The position numbers and the translations under genes are program-made. Of a DNA stretch of 64,000 nt, positions 24,324-37,190 are shown piece by piece. Every line of letters starts with the position of its first letter. The first letter of the stretch is position 1. Under the pieces are notes generated by a model. The model saw nothing but the letters and a program-made list of their open reading frames with translations. It was not told where the DNA came from and made no database searches. The stretch covers positions 23,281-87,280 of the forward strand of contig JADFUC010000425.1 of NCBI GenBank assembly GCA_019722365.1. Reading direction: 5' to 3'. The DNA is from Lithospermum erythrorhizon (lineage: Eukaryota > Streptophyta > Magnoliopsida > Boraginales > Boraginaceae).

Positions 24324-25391
24324 ATGAAAAAACCAACCGCAGCCCCATCCCCTTCTCCGACGCCATCGATTTCTCAGGCCCCACACCCACTAGAACCAAA
24401 TTCTGAATATCAGGTTCCAACTTATTCAACCTCATCGAAACTTCCAGTTGATTTCAGCCCTCCATTGATAGCCATGGTTATTATTATAGCTGTGGCTTTT
24501 ATATTCATCACATATTCCCGCCTAATAAGCAGACAGTTTGTAAGCATACAACGCCAATACCTGAGGTGGAGAAGAAGGTACGCGCCTTCTTCGTCGTCGG
24601 CAGGGAACATGGAGTCATCACCTCAGTATCCATTCGATCATTCCAACGAAGCATTCTACTTATACTCACCATACGGACTAGAAGAAACAGCGATCAGGAC
24701 AATACCACTTACAATCTACAACAGGAAGAGCTGCGTCTTGGATTGCGCAGTTTGTTTGCTGGAATTCGAAGACAACGATTACGTACGCACGCTTCCTTCG
24801 TGTTCCCACTCATTCCACGTTGACTGTATTGACATATGGCTACGTTCACACGCCAATTGTCCGCTCTGCAGAGCCGGAATATACACTCCTGAATCCCCAT
24901 TCACACCTTTGATGGCTGCCAGGATAAGGCCGAGCTTGGAAGATGTGATCATCGAGACCACTGTTTTGGAAACCAATACAGCAGGAGGAGGAGGAGGAGG
25001 AGAGATCACCCAGTTGGAGCCTCCCTCTCCTGATCGTCGCAATTTCCTGCTCAAACGCTCTTACAGTTTCAGCTTCGAGAGGAATATAGGATCCGAAAGG
25101 CTTGTGCTGGAGGCAGCAACAACCTCACCCTGGAGGTACCGACGAAACAAGCGGACCTCCTCACCATTCAGGCCAAGAGTTGTCTCATTCTTCCGGCGCC
25201 GCTTCCCAGTGTCAGAGTCATTCAGCTCTGCCTCTTCACGGCGGAGGAACTTCTTCTCCAGCCCCATGTTTAGTAGCAGAGGACTACATTCCTCAAGCAG
25301 GCTAAGGAGTGGTGATCCAGAGGCATTGCTGTCTCCAGACAGATATAACAACAGACGATGGAATAATATTTTGTGTGGTGAGGTGAAATGA
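24324..25391 (+). CDS. ATL-family RING-H2 E3 ubiquitin ligase
   Basis: This is an intact, intronless 355-residue frame, as most ATL genes are. A Pro/Ser-rich N-terminus is followed by a single membrane span (about 48-66, PLIAMVIIIAVAFIFITY) and basic residues. A GLD-like motif (YGLEETAI, about 117-124) comes next, then the RING-H2 finger: C141-x2-C144, C160, H162, H165, C168, C179, C182, with conserved W172 and the Pro after C179. The C-terminal half is low-complexity, with a Gly6 run (about 221-226) and many Ser and Arg. ATL proteins transfer ubiquitin from E2 enzymes, usually at endomembranes or the plasma membrane, in defence, nutrient and ABA responses; the substrate here is unknown. The start is the first ATG in frame and gives the typical N-terminus. 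Confidence 0.9.
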   Translation: MKKPTAAPSPSPTPSISQAPHPLEPNSEYQVPTYSTSSKLPVDFSPPLIAMVIIIAVAFIFITYSRLISRQFVSIQRQYLRWRRRYAPSSSSAGNMESSPQYPFDHSNEAFYLYSPYGLEETAIRTIPLTIYNRKSCVLDCAVCLLEFEDNDYVRTLPSCSHSFHVDCIDIWLRSHANCPLCRAGIYTPESPFTPLMAARIRPSLEDVIIETTVLETNTAGGGGGGEITQLEPPSPDRRNFLLKRSYSFSFERNIGSERLVLEAATTSPWRYRRNKRTSSPFRPRVVSFFRRRFPVSESFSSASSRRRNFFSSPMFSSRGLHSSSRLRSGDPEALLSPDRYNNRRWNNILCGEVK

Positions 25392-27479
25392 AGGGGGGCA
25401 TTAATGGGAGAAAGGGTCTGGTCATGTGGTCATTTAATGACTTTGCTTGCTTTGGTTTAGTAGTCATAGCTGTTAGCCTGTAGCCACTTCTGCTCTTGCC
25501 TACCTCTCTCTGTTTTACCACATTAATATTTGCTGCCGTGTAAGCTTGCTACTTGTTGCTATTTCTTACTCTCATTATGCTGAGGCATTTGTACTCATTT
25601 AAATCAGATGAAGTTCAATTTTCTCCAATTCTGCAGTTGGATATACATTTATGTTTACCTTTGGATTTTTCTCTCTAATGTATGCAAGGTAAAGTAGTAT
25701 TATGGTCTCATCATTTTTATAAATTAATATTTATTTAAATGATAATTTTGTCATATTAATTGTGATTATTATTTAATTTAGCATAATTTTATAATTTAGG
25801 ATCTTTATGTTCTAAATTATATAAGAATCTTTAATATATGTGTATACAATAATATATATAAACTGATTCATGGTAAGTCTGGCCAGTCAATTAGATTTGA
25901 TGAAGATAGAACCATACATGGTCTTTATATGATTTGATGTATCTTTGTAGCATTAGAAGATATACGTATGTCTTTCGAATCATAAATATTTGAGTATATG
26001 TATCTACAATCTTTAGTTTATGAGGAGTAAATGTGTTTAGGTGTATATATATATTCAAATAAATGCAACGTTTGAGTATATCTCGAATCGAAGCGTCTTC
26101 CTTGTCTTTAATATAATTATTGATGCTTGAGGAAATCTTTGCCGATGAGATGACCAATTATATCTTTTTATTTTTTATAACCTACTCATTTTTAGATCAT
26201 AATTTTATTTTTAGATATTATACATTATCGTGTATGTCTATATATAGTCTTAGTAAATACCTAAAGGACTTACCATGTAAATTCATACATAATGCATACT
26301 TAATTTATTTTAATGAGGGAGAAGAGGTTAAGATACTTGTCAAAAATTTAACTTTCTAATTCTTTAATATTTATGTAAATTAAACTCTTTAATATTAGAA
26401 TGAGGCTTTAAGTATTATAGGCAGCAAAATATATATTAGATTAATATAATAATCAACAATCTACCCAGCTTGGTGGCCTGCTGATTTGAAATATTCAAGA
26501 AAATATAAATGTACACCAAATCAATAAAAAAATTCAACCAAACATAATATGAACTAAGTAATTTGGATCGTGGCGGTGTAAAAGAATGATTCGAAGCGAC
26601 ATGATTCATGGTATATGATTAATTCAACTCAAACTACTTTTATTTGAGACAAGCCCATAGCCCTCAACTTTTATGGAAAAATATTACGTGTTAGCTCTCA
26701 TTATGGCAATGCATTATGCATGCATGTAATATGGAACCTTTGTGTGAGAAAGCATACTTTAATTGAATTAATAAAAATCACTTTTATTTGACAAAATCAT
26801 TCATACATATAAAATATTTCTAGTTAACGAGGTTTTTCTATACTTCCATCCATTTCTCAGTCGATATGGGTTTTTGGGTGGTAATCAGCAGTTATGGATC
26901 ATTTCTGAATTAAGTTTGTACCCGGTAATAACCGATAGACACATTTTGTTTACATTGGAAATCGGTGTATATTGATTTACATAATTATATCTGTTGCGAT
27001 GATTGTTATAGCAATTAGTTTCTTAGTTTAATTAAATAGGAATTCACTGTTAAGTGTTAATAATAGTAATTGTAAATTATAATTTATTTGAGCGAAGTCA
27101 CAAACATACAATGGCGTTGAGTATTATTTCCATGAATGAAATTAAATTGCTGATTCTAAATTGAGAGTTGATTGAAATCAGCGAATCTTTTCAATCGAGG
27201 TTTAAACATAATGTAAAATATAATTAGATGAAACAAAATTAATTAACTTGTTGAATTAATTAACGGTTTTGACAATAGAAGCTCATTAGTGACTTGTTAG
27301 GTACTCGTTGTGGAAATTAATTAGTTAACGGTTTTACTTGGCGTTGGCTTGTTAGTGTATGATCGAGCTATTGTGTTAAAAAGGTATACTATATAAAGGA
27401 AAAATGTAAAACCTAATTATCCTTTTTCCACATAAAAGCGCCGCCCGCTCTCTCTGGCAAAATCAGTCAAAGGATTTTA
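25392..27479. other. Long AT-rich intergenic region
   Basis: ATL 3' flank followed by low-complexity sequence. At 27230-27450 there are repeated AATTAATTA words, TTAACGGTTTT occurs twice (27265 and 27328), and ACTATATAAAGG resembles a TATA box. This may be the outer part of the adjacent copia relic, but no LTR pair was found. Confidence 0.35.
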
Positions 27480-29400
27480 GCGATTTTGTTGTCGATATTT
27501 CATGAAGATTACAGCAATCATTCAGCGAGATTAATAGCTCTTGGTATTATAATTAGCAGAATAAACCTTTGTGGTGCAATTCGTTTAGGGAGTTCAACGT
27601 TTTATGACAAGTTCGTAGATTTTCCAACGGTTTTACTTGCAATAGACGTGTACTTTAAATCCATATGTTTAGCACCTTTCAAGTACCTATCATTTTTTTT
27701 AAGAGGAAGAGGCAATTTGCGGAATTATCCGCGATAAATTCTCGCGGCTTGGCACATCTTTGTGAGCAATTCGAGTCTTGAGATAAAGTTCCGCAACCAC
27801 GAAGCGTGAATTGTTGTCTGAAGCATGCAATGAATTACGCCTCCATAGTAGAAGTAGCAATAGCAGTTGCTTCTATTTTCATGATATAAGCTCACTCAGA
27901 ATAATAAAAATTTGTAGCAGAATGAATTTCCTTGAGTCAACATCCAGTAGTACGAATGTATAACCAATCACCTAAATTGCTTGACCTTTTTATAAATAAC
28001 ATGTAGTCATGGTGCCTTATAAACCTAAGGATCTTAACTGATTTCAGTGTTCAATTCAGGGATTACTTTGATATATGACCAAGCATACCAGCTATGAAGA
28101 TATCGGCAGTACGTAATAGAGCATGCATCAGGACTCAAACCCTCATCATATGGAATATCTCATTTCTTCTCTGTTCCATTCTTTAGAATATTTGAAACAA
28201 ACTAAACTTGTCCCCTTTCCTAAATTTGAATGATTTAGGAAGAGTTTTATTCTAAGCCTCTCTAAAATATTATTGATGTAAGCTTTTTCGATAAGCTAAT
28301 GTTCTTTGGGATCACATCACGGAATATTTGTGCGATCATGCTTAATGCATATCTTTCATTTTGAAAGTTATTAGAGAGGAATTTCTTCGCATCATGTAAT
28401 AATCCAACATCATTAGCAGCAAGAAGAATGTCATCAACATATATGACTAGAATAATAAACTTACTCCCGGCCTTCTTAGAAGATACACCTACTCAGCGGT
28501 ATTTTCTTTAAACCGTATGATATAATGATATTTTAAACTTTAGATACCATTGTCGGGAAGCTATTTTTGATCTACTCTCCTCGGCTTCTTTGCTTACACA
28601 CCAACTTTTCTTGCCAATGGTCACAAAACCATACGCTTGATCCATATAACAACACTTCAGTGCCCCATTCAAAAGCGGTTTATTCATTTGGTGACTCCAG
28701 ATCATAATGAGCTACGATGCCAAAACAATTCTTAAGAATTATTCTTAGAAGCTGGAGAGAAGGTTTTTCTTTGTAGTCGATACCTTATTTTTTAGTAAGA
28801 ATAGCCGCTTGACAAATTTGGCTTTGAAGTTATTATATTGTCTTCTAGAGTCTAGTTTGATCTTGAAGATCAATTACAACCCATTTCGTTTTTGAACATC
28901 TAGGCAACTCAACTAAATCCAGGACTTTGTTGTCATCCGTTGATTTCAACTCATCTTTCATAGCATTGAACTATTTGTTACATTTCAATGAAGCGATTGA
29001 AAGAAAGCGGTTTCTTTATCAATTCAGTCCATTCTATTATCAAGTGGCTTGAAATTAACTTACTGTCTTGTAGACTTTCTTAGTGCTATTTCTTGTGGTT
29101 CATTTGACGCGTTCATTAGTGATTTCATTGATTCGTATTAGGTCCATTCTCTTAGAATGAATTTTGAGGCTTAATTTGGTGAAATACTAGGCAGAAATGT
29201 CTCCCGACATTTCTCTTCAAAATTTACCGTTATTGGTTCACATTCCCATTGGCATGCATCTTCAATAAAATGTAAATTACCAGTATAGCTAACCTCCTCA
29301 TTTACTATATGGTTTGGTGTGATAGAAATATGTACCACTTTTGACTTTTACGCATGCGATGACAAAGATGGTTCTTGAATCGAGGTTTCTTTTCTTGTGG
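27480..29400 (-). pseudogene. Copia pol relic (RT and RNase H)
   Basis: The minus strand gives, with many frame changes, ILVIYVDDILLAANDVGLLH (RT active site YVDD, about 28400-28460), then ISLSKKAYI-like sequence near 28290, HASWLRNFISRL (about 27770-27810, RNase H) and KHMDLKYTSIA (about 27650), the usual end of copia polyproteins. Upstream, 28500-29000 matches the N-terminal half of RT. The order high-to-low coordinate is RT, then RNase H, then C-terminus, as expected. No gag or intact LTR was identified, and the relic is nonfunctional. Confidence 0.75.
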
Positions 29401-29940
29401 ATACAAAAATTAAAAAAGATTAATTAGTGAAAATCAGCGGTCCGTTCGCGATTACTACGACCCATAATTTTAACGAGTTAGTCAATTACAATTTTGATAA
29501 AATCCGTTGACAAATTGTCCACGATTTTTGCATGTTGCATCTTTTATCATCATTAAATGAGATCGATTCATACATACCAAGCAGTAAACTTTAACCTCGT
29601 TTATTTCCTTGATCCTTTATCTCTTAGGCAAAGTACACCGTTCCATAGTTTAAAGATTCCAGAAGCAAATTAATCAGTGCATTTATAAAAATCAACTTAG
29701 TAAAGCTGGAACATTGGTGCTAATTTATTCTTGAAAAGTGAATTCGATTGTATATCGATCAGTATCCTATATTTGTTATTGCCAGCCTTGTTCGCTTAAT
29801 TGCAACAAAAGCGATACTGGAATAAAATACAGGAAAATAATACTTGGATAGAATATTATGTAGGTTCGATTAATCGTCTTCTTTTTAGGTTTGAAATGGC
29901 TTGCTTTTATCTCTGAACTTATTTATGACATGAAGGAATT
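29401..29940. other. Probable retroelement-derived spacer
   Basis: The sequence is continuous with the copia relic and may contain decayed integrase, but no motif could be read with certainty. Confidence 0.25.
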
Positions 29941-29949
29941 ACAAGAGGA

Positions 29950-30660
29950 ACATCACAGATATACATTAAATGCTTGTTTAGAAGGTAGGGGACTACCACA
30001 ACATGCTAGACCTACATGCAAGGCTTGTTGTGTTGCCTCTGGTATCTGAAAGCTTCTGTGAAGAAAACAATATGTGAGGGTGCACTTGATTCTTCGATAT
30101 GTATTTTTATATAGTGTAGGCTTCTGAAACCCATTTATGATAAGGTATGATATTTGATATGTGATAAAAAAATATTTCCATAAAGCAGCATGAGTCTCAG
30201 CCAGGCTCACAATGGCTTGCAGAATGTAACAACTTGATCTTGAGGAATATATTTTCGAGATCTTCACAAATCACTTTGAAGATTTTATGCGTAAATCTTG
30301 TGACATATCTTGCAGTGAGGCATACGAAGCTAGTGTTTAACTTAGCAGTGCAACAGATAATAAATATTCTCAGTTCAACGGTCAATATATTTGTTATGCC
30401 TAAGAAAACTTCTAATAAATGAATGCCTTTTGTGATTCACTACAATTATTATTTGCTCCAACAAGTGAATAGAGTGATTTGATAAGAGATAGAACAACTG
30501 ATTGGAGGAGAGACTTAGATTTTGAGATGGATGTTTCTATTTCGGGTTGGTTCTTTGGATTTGTTGAATTGTTTGAGGTGGTGGAGGAGTGTTCTACAGT
30601 TTCTTTGGAGGCGAAGGGCAAAGTACTGTATACATTAGCTATGGCGTAGATGGGAGGCTA
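29950..30660 (-). other. Coding-like sequence of unknown identity
   Basis: On the minus strand an open stretch at 30412-30660 reads VYSTLPFASKETVEHSSTT and then SKSLLQSVVLSLIKSLYSLV. Further down, 30385-30197 and 30267-29953 overlap in two frames that look like one protein with a frame change (RFTHKIFKVICEDLENIF, then YILQAIVSLAETHAALWKYF). Codon texture is gene-like and clearly less AT-rich in third positions than the surroundings. I do not recognise the family. It may be a decayed gene or exons of a gene whose splice sites I could not place. Confidence 0.3.
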
Positions 30661-31224
30661 TTTATTCATCGTATTTAAGTAGCAAATGCGTAAAGTTGAG
30701 GTACGATGGGGTGGGTAGAGTTTAAATATGTGATTTTTCCAGATGATGGTGAATTGGGTTGTTAGGTTTTGGCCATTGAAAATGGTTAAAGGCAAGCTGG
30801 AATGATGAATATGGTTTGTAAGTTTAAGGGTAAAAAGGGTTTCGTTTGTTAAATTAATAGAAAAATGCAAATGAATTAAATTCTACTTTTGAGTCGAAGT
30901 CTTTTTATTTATGCAATTCAAATTAATGAAAATGAGCGGAAGTATTTGATTCTAGATCGGCTTGTGTTATTTGGTGATCGAAATGTAATGAGAAAGAGAC
31001 TCTAGTGATCAAATGGCGTATAAATAAAGCTTGAGTAATGTCAGAGCGTTTTACCTACATTTAAGATGATGATTGAGTCTGCCATGGAGATGAAGTGTAA
31101 AAGAAGAATTGCAGATTTATTTTTAAAACAATCATGTATTTTTGAAGGATAATAATTTTTAGTTTAAATAATCACACGTATGTGATGACTGGAATAATGA
31201 TAGAGAGTAAATAAATATGCCATG

Positions 31225-31569
31225 TCATATATAGGTACAATCCATTAAAAGTAGACGAAGATGGGGATCTAGGAAGGAATAAAGCGGTCCATAAGCAGAA
31301 ACACACAGTATCTTGGACAATATATACATTTTTGGTTTTATTTGATGATTTCTCAACAAGTTGTAAATATTCTGGAACTTGTGATAAAATTTCCCAGCTC
31401 CCTTGGCCTTTTTGTGTAAGAGTGGTGATGTCTGATCTTGAGAATCATTTTGATGATCACTGTTTCGGATTTTGAGCATTATAAGTAGATTCTTATTACC
31501 TCCAATGACTCTCTCGCTTAACTTGGCCAGCTCCATCCGGCACACATAAACCATTGCGTCACCTACCAT
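31225..31569 (-). CDS. Unidentified open frame, possibly an exon
   Basis: A 114-codon minus-strand frame begins MVGDAMVYVCRMELAKLSER. A GGTAATAAG donor-like site follows the first 23 codons, so only the N-terminal part may be coding. No family was recognised. It could belong with the coding-like sequence at 29950-30660, which lies downstream on the same strand. Confidence 0.25.
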   Translation of the reverse strand: MVGDAMVYVCRMELAKLSERVIGGNKNLLIMLKIRNSDHQNDSQDQTSPLLHKKAKGAGKFYHKFQNIYNLLRNHQIKPKMYILSKILCVSAYGPLYSFLDPHLRLLLMDCTYI

Positions 31570-33054
31570 TTCTCTTTTTTTATTGCCTTTGTGAAATATT
31601 CAGTACATAAATAATGTAATTGTGTTTTTCCTAGATATTTCTTCAGAATATGATGGAGACTGCAGAAAAAACAAATGCACAGAGTCTACATTCATAACAC
31701 TACTTGCTTACCCTATTTGGAGGCATCGGATAATCCAATAATAACTCTAGCTAATGGCGTTTGACATATCGACATGGATGCATGTATTCCTCTGGAATTG
31801 TATTGCCGTATTTGTTCTGGGCCTTCGGATATTCTTCAACGATCCGTTATGGCTGCTCAATAAATACTCCCTCCATTCCAACAATTTGAATGTTTTCAAT
31901 AAATGGATTGAAAATCGGTTTTTTATTTCAATAATATATTTTGTGGTTCATTAATATTAATAGCTCAGACTACTTAAGTTAGTTTTGCTCTAGTCCAAAA
32001 GTATGATCAAACCTCAGCAGGTCCATTCCTGTTTTAGTTGGTTTACTAAAACGATATAAATGACATACTGTATTAGAGGAAAGAACTTTAAAAAAAATAG
32101 ACTATCATATCCTAATTTAGGATGTAGACCGTCCACATTTAAATGTTTGCATTTAATCTATTAGTCTCTAAGTTTAGTTTCTATTTTGTACATGCCAAAA
32201 CTTTTGGTCAAAAAGACATTAAACTTTTTGTGATTTTAAACTTTACTAGTAATTTTTTTTGTTTATATGAAACACTGTGTCAAACTTCTAATCCTCAAGA
32301 TGATCATGCTTTGAATTCAAGGATGATTGAATAGAATGAATAATTGAACATATATCTATTATTTACATTGGAAATTTTTATTTCGTAACTAATGTAGTTC
32401 TCAGAGCTATGAGCTGATTGTTCGCGATGGTGGAACAATTTGAAAGTAACTACTCATACATTAGATAGAAAAGATCCTAGAATTATCATCCCAGCAAGAC
32501 TTTATTAAGTGCTCATTCTTTCGCGTTTTCATCTACTAAAAAAAACCACGATCGTTCCCTTATCGTAAGGGGAATTAAAATCGGCTACAATACTTCGCAT
32601 TACGGATGGCTCGGGATATCTTGATGGTATAGAGTCACGTTTAGGCGTCCTCGTTTATTACTCTGATTTTGAATCGGCATCATTGCCGGTTCAAGCCTCA
32701 TCGATTGTAGGCGAGGTGGCCTTAATCTGCGGCCATTTCTCATGGCTAGTATCTTGGAGGTTACATTTTCATCTACTCAAAAGAATAACTGGAGGACAAA
32801 AATTAATTCAATTTAACATTTTCATTTATTTGAAATGTATGCAAATGTTGAAATCCGAAAACTGGACCATGTCTCACTAAAAAAACAAGAATCGATCAAG
32901 CATTTGCATCAGGGATTCTAATTAAACCCGTTTATACACTGGCCAAGTTCAATTCAATTATACATGGATAGAATACTAAATCATATAAGGAAGTATCGAT
33001 GTTTTATGAAGATTGAAACATTAAAGACAAGCAAAGTTGGAAAAGATAGCTCGT
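31570..33054. other. Intergenic region
   Basis: A plus-strand frame at 31754-31954 starts MAFDISTWMHVF but runs into a repeat-like TACTCCCTCCATTCC at 31866, resembling one MITE terminus. No matching second terminus was found. The stretch at 32590-32760 is more GC-rich than its surroundings, with no recognised function. The remainder is AT-rich and featureless to me. Confidence 0.3.
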
Positions 33055-33402
33055 TCACTCTGCTTCCTCGATTGAGGCTTCGAGTCGGAGAAGGACGAAA
33101 CCAACTGCAACGCCAACAAGAACAAGGGCAGGCATGATAGCGGCGATCCTGAATATCTCAGCGGCAGCATTGCAGGTGGCGCCACCGCCTTTGCCTGTTG
33201 ATCTCAAAGAGCTGACAATCTTGGCAAAGGATTGCTGTGTGCAAACTGGAAGGCCTAATGAGACAACATTATTGTTGTTGTTAGCCTTAAGTCCTCCAAA
33301 TGTGTTCAAACCACTAATGTACTTCACTTTGTTCCTCTTCTGTTGACTTGTCTTAACAATGGTTGCTGCACTTATTGTTGCCGAGTACATCGCAGTTGCC
33401 AT
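33055..33402 (-). CDS. petM: Cytochrome b6f complex subunit PetM (nuclear-encoded)
   Basis: An intact 115-residue frame. PetM is a small single-span subunit of the thylakoid cytochrome b6f complex, which carries electrons between the photosystems. The N-terminal 75 or so residues form a Ser/Thr/Ala-rich chloroplast transit region containing [15 protein letters not shown] and [15 protein letters not shown]. After a Gly-rich segment the mature part reads [12 protein letters not shown] and [20 protein letters not shown], with one hydrophobic span. I chose the ATG giving [11 protein letters not shown]; an in-frame ATG 33 bases upstream lies before AACAG, which resembles a splice acceptor of a 5' UTR intron. 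Assignment is from recalled plant PetM precursors. A Pro stands where the family usually has Asn (IMPAL). Confidence 0.85.
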   Translation of the reverse strand: MATAMYSATISAATIVKTSQQKRNKVKYISGLNTFGGLKANNNNNVVSLGLPVCTQQSFAKIVSSLRSTGKGGGATCNAAAEIFRIAAIMPALVLVGVAVGFVLLRLEASIEEAE

Positions 33403-35335
33403 CTTTCTGTTCACCCACCAACATGTGCAAAACAAATCAAATTGTTAATTTATGCAGGAATTCAACAGAAAGATTAAGTTTACTAGACGAATAGAGTTTA
33501 CCTGTCTGTGGTCAGCAAAATTATTGCTATCAATTATGTAGGGAAATAGAGAGCATACGGTTGATGAGGGGATAATAGGTAGCACTTTGTAAAGAAGAAA
33601 ACAGATATCTCAAGGATAAGGTGATGGGGTATGCTTGGTTTGAGAGTTAACCTCTCATCTAAGTTTATAATACAAAAAACTCCAACTTTATAGATTACAA
33701 TTTGTTTCAATTTTTTTATTTTTTTATTTACAAGAATTAGCACTCCTTAGACTGATCTATTGATACTTGTCTAATAATCCTTGATCGTATAAATCGGTAT
33801 CACAAGTATCTAGGCGTCTTTCCTTTGGCCTTGGTCACGTATACCGATTCGATTCATTTCATGGGTTGTCTTTGAACAAATCATAGATAAATTAGCGGCT
33901 TTAGAGGATTCGAGCACATTACTTTGAGTATACTCCCAAGCTACAAATCTGATTTGTTTCAAGAGGATTACCAAATAAGATATAAACATTATAACAATGA
34001 GTATATTAACGAAAAACATTAGTCATTTTTATCATGTTTATATCTCACATTTGAATTTGAAATAATTATTTGATACTTATTTTATTTATTAAAGAAATTC
34101 AAGTTAATAATGTTTGCCAAGCTAAGTGTTAGAATATAAAATTATTTATGTTAACTATTTAAATAAATTATATTGATTATTTATGTCAAATATGAAAATA
34201 GAAAAATAAACTCAATGAATTACGGTATGCTCAAATAAACCTATGCTGGCTATGCGATGTAGTTTGTTCTGACGGCGTCTGTATGTATGCTTAGTTAGGC
34301 GTTGAATATGTGTTGCGCATGTTGGTTCTCTAAGCAGCGATCCTCGCGTGCAAAATAATACTGAATAATTAATTAATAATAAAATATAATTAATTAATGG
34401 TAATCTTCATCCATTTGAATAGATGATTATCGCGAAAAAATTTAATTTTAAAATGAACAGTTATTCTGATTTCAATGTACATTTTTACAATTCAAATATG
34501 GCTTTTAACGTTTTGTTAGGCACAGAATCTTGATGTAGTTTTCCATGATCCTTAGTAAGCGCTTTTCGTATAAGCAGTCATACATTAATAATAATTTAAT
34601 TATATGTTAATAAATTGATCAAAAAATTTAGACAATAAACAACGAAATGGGTTTATAAATCCAGTACTACCTTTGAGTGTGCTCGTTAAAGGAGCATATA
34701 CTTCTACAAGAATGTTAACTTTAATCCGATTGTATGTTGTAAATGGGTGATAATTTCACCAAAAGGTTATTATTATTAACAAAGCTAAGGGTAAAAAGTG
34801 ATACAAATGTGTGTTGAAAATAGAAGTTGTGGCTTGGTATACCTAAGTTTAATGTTAATAAAAGGAATAATTCATAAACTTATAAATTAATACTCCATCT
34901 GTTTCAAAATACATGATTATCTAGAAATTTTTATTTTTTCTGATAGTTGATTGTTTACAATTTTAAAATATATTTTCACGATTCGAATGTAGTTTTATAT
35001 TTCGTGTAGTTTTCTGATTTTGATGTAGCTTTTCTGATGCTCGATATAGTTTTCTGATCCCTTAATAAAATGCTTTTCATCTAAATAATTATTTATTTAA
35101 AAGCGAATTGAGTAGAAATTCTCACGTATTAATCGTTAATAAAATACTTTTTAAATACAACGATTATCATTTTAAAGCGAAGTGAGTATGAAGAGAAGTT
35201 ACTCCGTATTATACTCACGTGTTGCACTTCACAGATAAAAAATAATAATTGTTCCACGTATATATCCTAATAACAAAGATCACCATCTTTACCAATAGAT
35301 ATTTGAAAGGATTTTTAGAGTATTTTTTAATACGT
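33403..35335. other. petM upstream region and AT-rich spacer with minisatellite
   Basis: The first few hundred bases should hold the petM promoter. The remainder is AT-rich; the repeat block at 34500-35090 is listed separately. Confidence 0.35.
34500..35090. repeat. Dispersed short repeat GATGTAGTTTTCTGAT
   Basis: Words such as GATGTAGTTTTC, GTGTAGTTTTCTGATTT, GATGTAGCTTTTCTGAT and GATATAGTTTTCTGATC recur between about 34530 and 35060, with a shared flank (CTTAATAAAATGCTTTTC or AGTAAGCGCTTTTCG) after two of them. This looks like two copies of a minisatellite-bearing element. Confidence 0.5.
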
Positions 35336-35479
35336 TATTTGGAATTTGGTGCCTTGAATATTTGGAATAATTCCTACCCTCTGAATGTTGAGAGAGAAAA
35401 GTGTATTTGGTCCACATAAAGACCTTAGTATCTTAAGTTATTCCTTTGTCCCGATTGTTAGTAGGTTTATTTAGGATCA

Positions 35480-36240
35480 GGAACCACCGAGCCGTTTTAG
35501 GCAGCCCATGGTGTAACTCGGATTACTTCATGGGATCGCGCATTAATGAAATTGAAAATGATAAGCTAAGCCAGGATGTAACAACACACAAGCGAAAGAT
35601 AAATGTAAAGAGAATAAACAACCACGAAGTTTTACCTGGTTTCCCCTTGATGTGAAGGTACATCCAGAAGCCAGCTGTAGATCACTTAATAATAAACTCA
35701 GGAAGATTAATACGGGGACTCGAGATCTACATCATGAACTCATGCGGATGTTTTCTAACTGAAAACTCTAAGAACAATTCTCTATATATGTTCTCTCTTG
35801 CTGAATATCCTCGAATTTCATTCAATTCATACCCAAGAATTATGATAAACTCTCGTAATTCCTAAATAAATCTAACCTCTGAGGTTGAAATTGGTGATTC
35901 GCTCACGAAGAGTGTTTACATATTTCACCTCATTCCGGGTGTTCCTCTAGAGGAACAATTCTCCTTTTATTGAACTTTACACTTATCAAATATTTACTAA
36001 TATGATATATAGAGATAAAAAACATATTTTTTTCTCCAAAATTAAGCCTCCAATGATAAGCCGTGACCCCCATTGAGAGGACCTCGAGGTCTCGATCCCA
36101 CCTTCAGATGACATAGGACCTACCATCGAGACCTTAGAAGTCTCGATGAATATCGATGGAACTTTCTTTGGAACTTTATCGAGATTTTCTGATCGTGCTT
36201 TTCCAATGAATTATGAAACCCTCGGTGCTGATGACCTACC
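35480..36240. mobile_element. Insertion inside the copia LTR
   Basis: About 760 bases interrupt the LTR match. The stretch around 35590-35660 (ACACAAGCG, AACCACGAAGTTTTACCTGG) resembles the end of other copia LTRs, so this may be a solo LTR of a different family. Termini were not resolved. Confidence 0.4.
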
Positions 36241-36779
36241 AAATAGACCTCAAGTCTATTGTATTGATCCAAGGTAGATAAGATAGTCTTTGTAGGGAGA
36301 TATCCATTCTTATCCTGAGTTTCGAATGGGTTATTGATGTCAAAATTTGTGGCTCAAGTTTGAGAGTTTGCATATGACAAAGAGTTTGACGATGAGTTGA
36401 TGTTGAAGCCAGCTGTTTGGGCTAAGAATCTTACGAGGAAGTTACATCTCTTCGTCATAATAGTATACTCTTGATTTGCGTAATATAGATATTAAGATTG
36501 AGGATGAGAAGGTTGCCTTGATATTGTTAGCCTCTTTACCTATGTCATATGGGAACTTTAGGGGTCTATGACAAGCGATAAAGATTCGTTGTCTACGGAA
36601 GAGTTGGGTATGCCCTCCATGTAAGGAATTGCGTGTGTAGTTGTAGTGGTGGTTCTAAGTAGGATTTAGAGCCCGTGATGCACTAATTGTTAACACTAGT
36701 CGGGGTTCTACGATATAGGTGGAGAAGCTTTCTCTAGAAGGCCGGGGAGGGTGCGAGGGGAAGCCGATAGAAGTGCAAT

Positions 36780-37190
36780 TCTGGTAGGGAGTTGGGATAT
36801 TGAAAGTGGGTGTCGAGGAGGATCACGGCAGGGAAAGGCCTCGGTGATGATGATGTTGTAATGTGCAGTGGTGGTATGCATTTCAAAGAGGACATGGCCT
36901 TAGTTGCCGATGCTTATACATTTCTTGATATTGTGGGTTGCAGTTCCGGGCGTCATATCATATGTCAACTTGGGAGGGAGTGGTTCTCAACATATAAGCA
37001 GTTGGATGGTGGCATTGTTTCAATGGAAAATAGTTCAATTTTTAGGACGGTTGGAATTGGTTCAGTTAGGATTAGGATGCATGATGGTAGATTCTACATA
37101 TTGAACAAGGTTAGACATGTGCCTCACATGACTATGAATTTGTTATCTCTAAGTTTGTTAGACAAGAAGGGTTCAGTTTTTTAGGAGAAG
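36780..37190 (+). pseudogene. Copia zinc knuckle end and protease fragment
   Basis: A 124-codon frame from 36810 includes CQLGREWFSTYKQLDGG, IGSVRIRMHDGRFY and VRHVPHMTMNLLSLSLLDKK. This corresponds to the copia retropepsin region between the gag zinc knuckle and integrase. The catalytic D-S/T-G of the usual WILDSGA box is not present (DIVGCSSGRH stands there), so it is degenerate. Confidence 0.75.

Noticed and set aside
24779..25351. Minus-strand frames of 91 and 96 codons
   Set aside because: Shadows of the intact ATL RING-H2 gene on the plus strand.
27486..27737. 83-codon plus-strand frame
   Set aside because: Antisense shadow of the minus-strand copia pol C-terminus.
31866..31960. Possible MITE from TACTCCCTCCATTCC
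   Set aside because: Only one terminus seen; no inverted partner within reach, so no element can be delimited.
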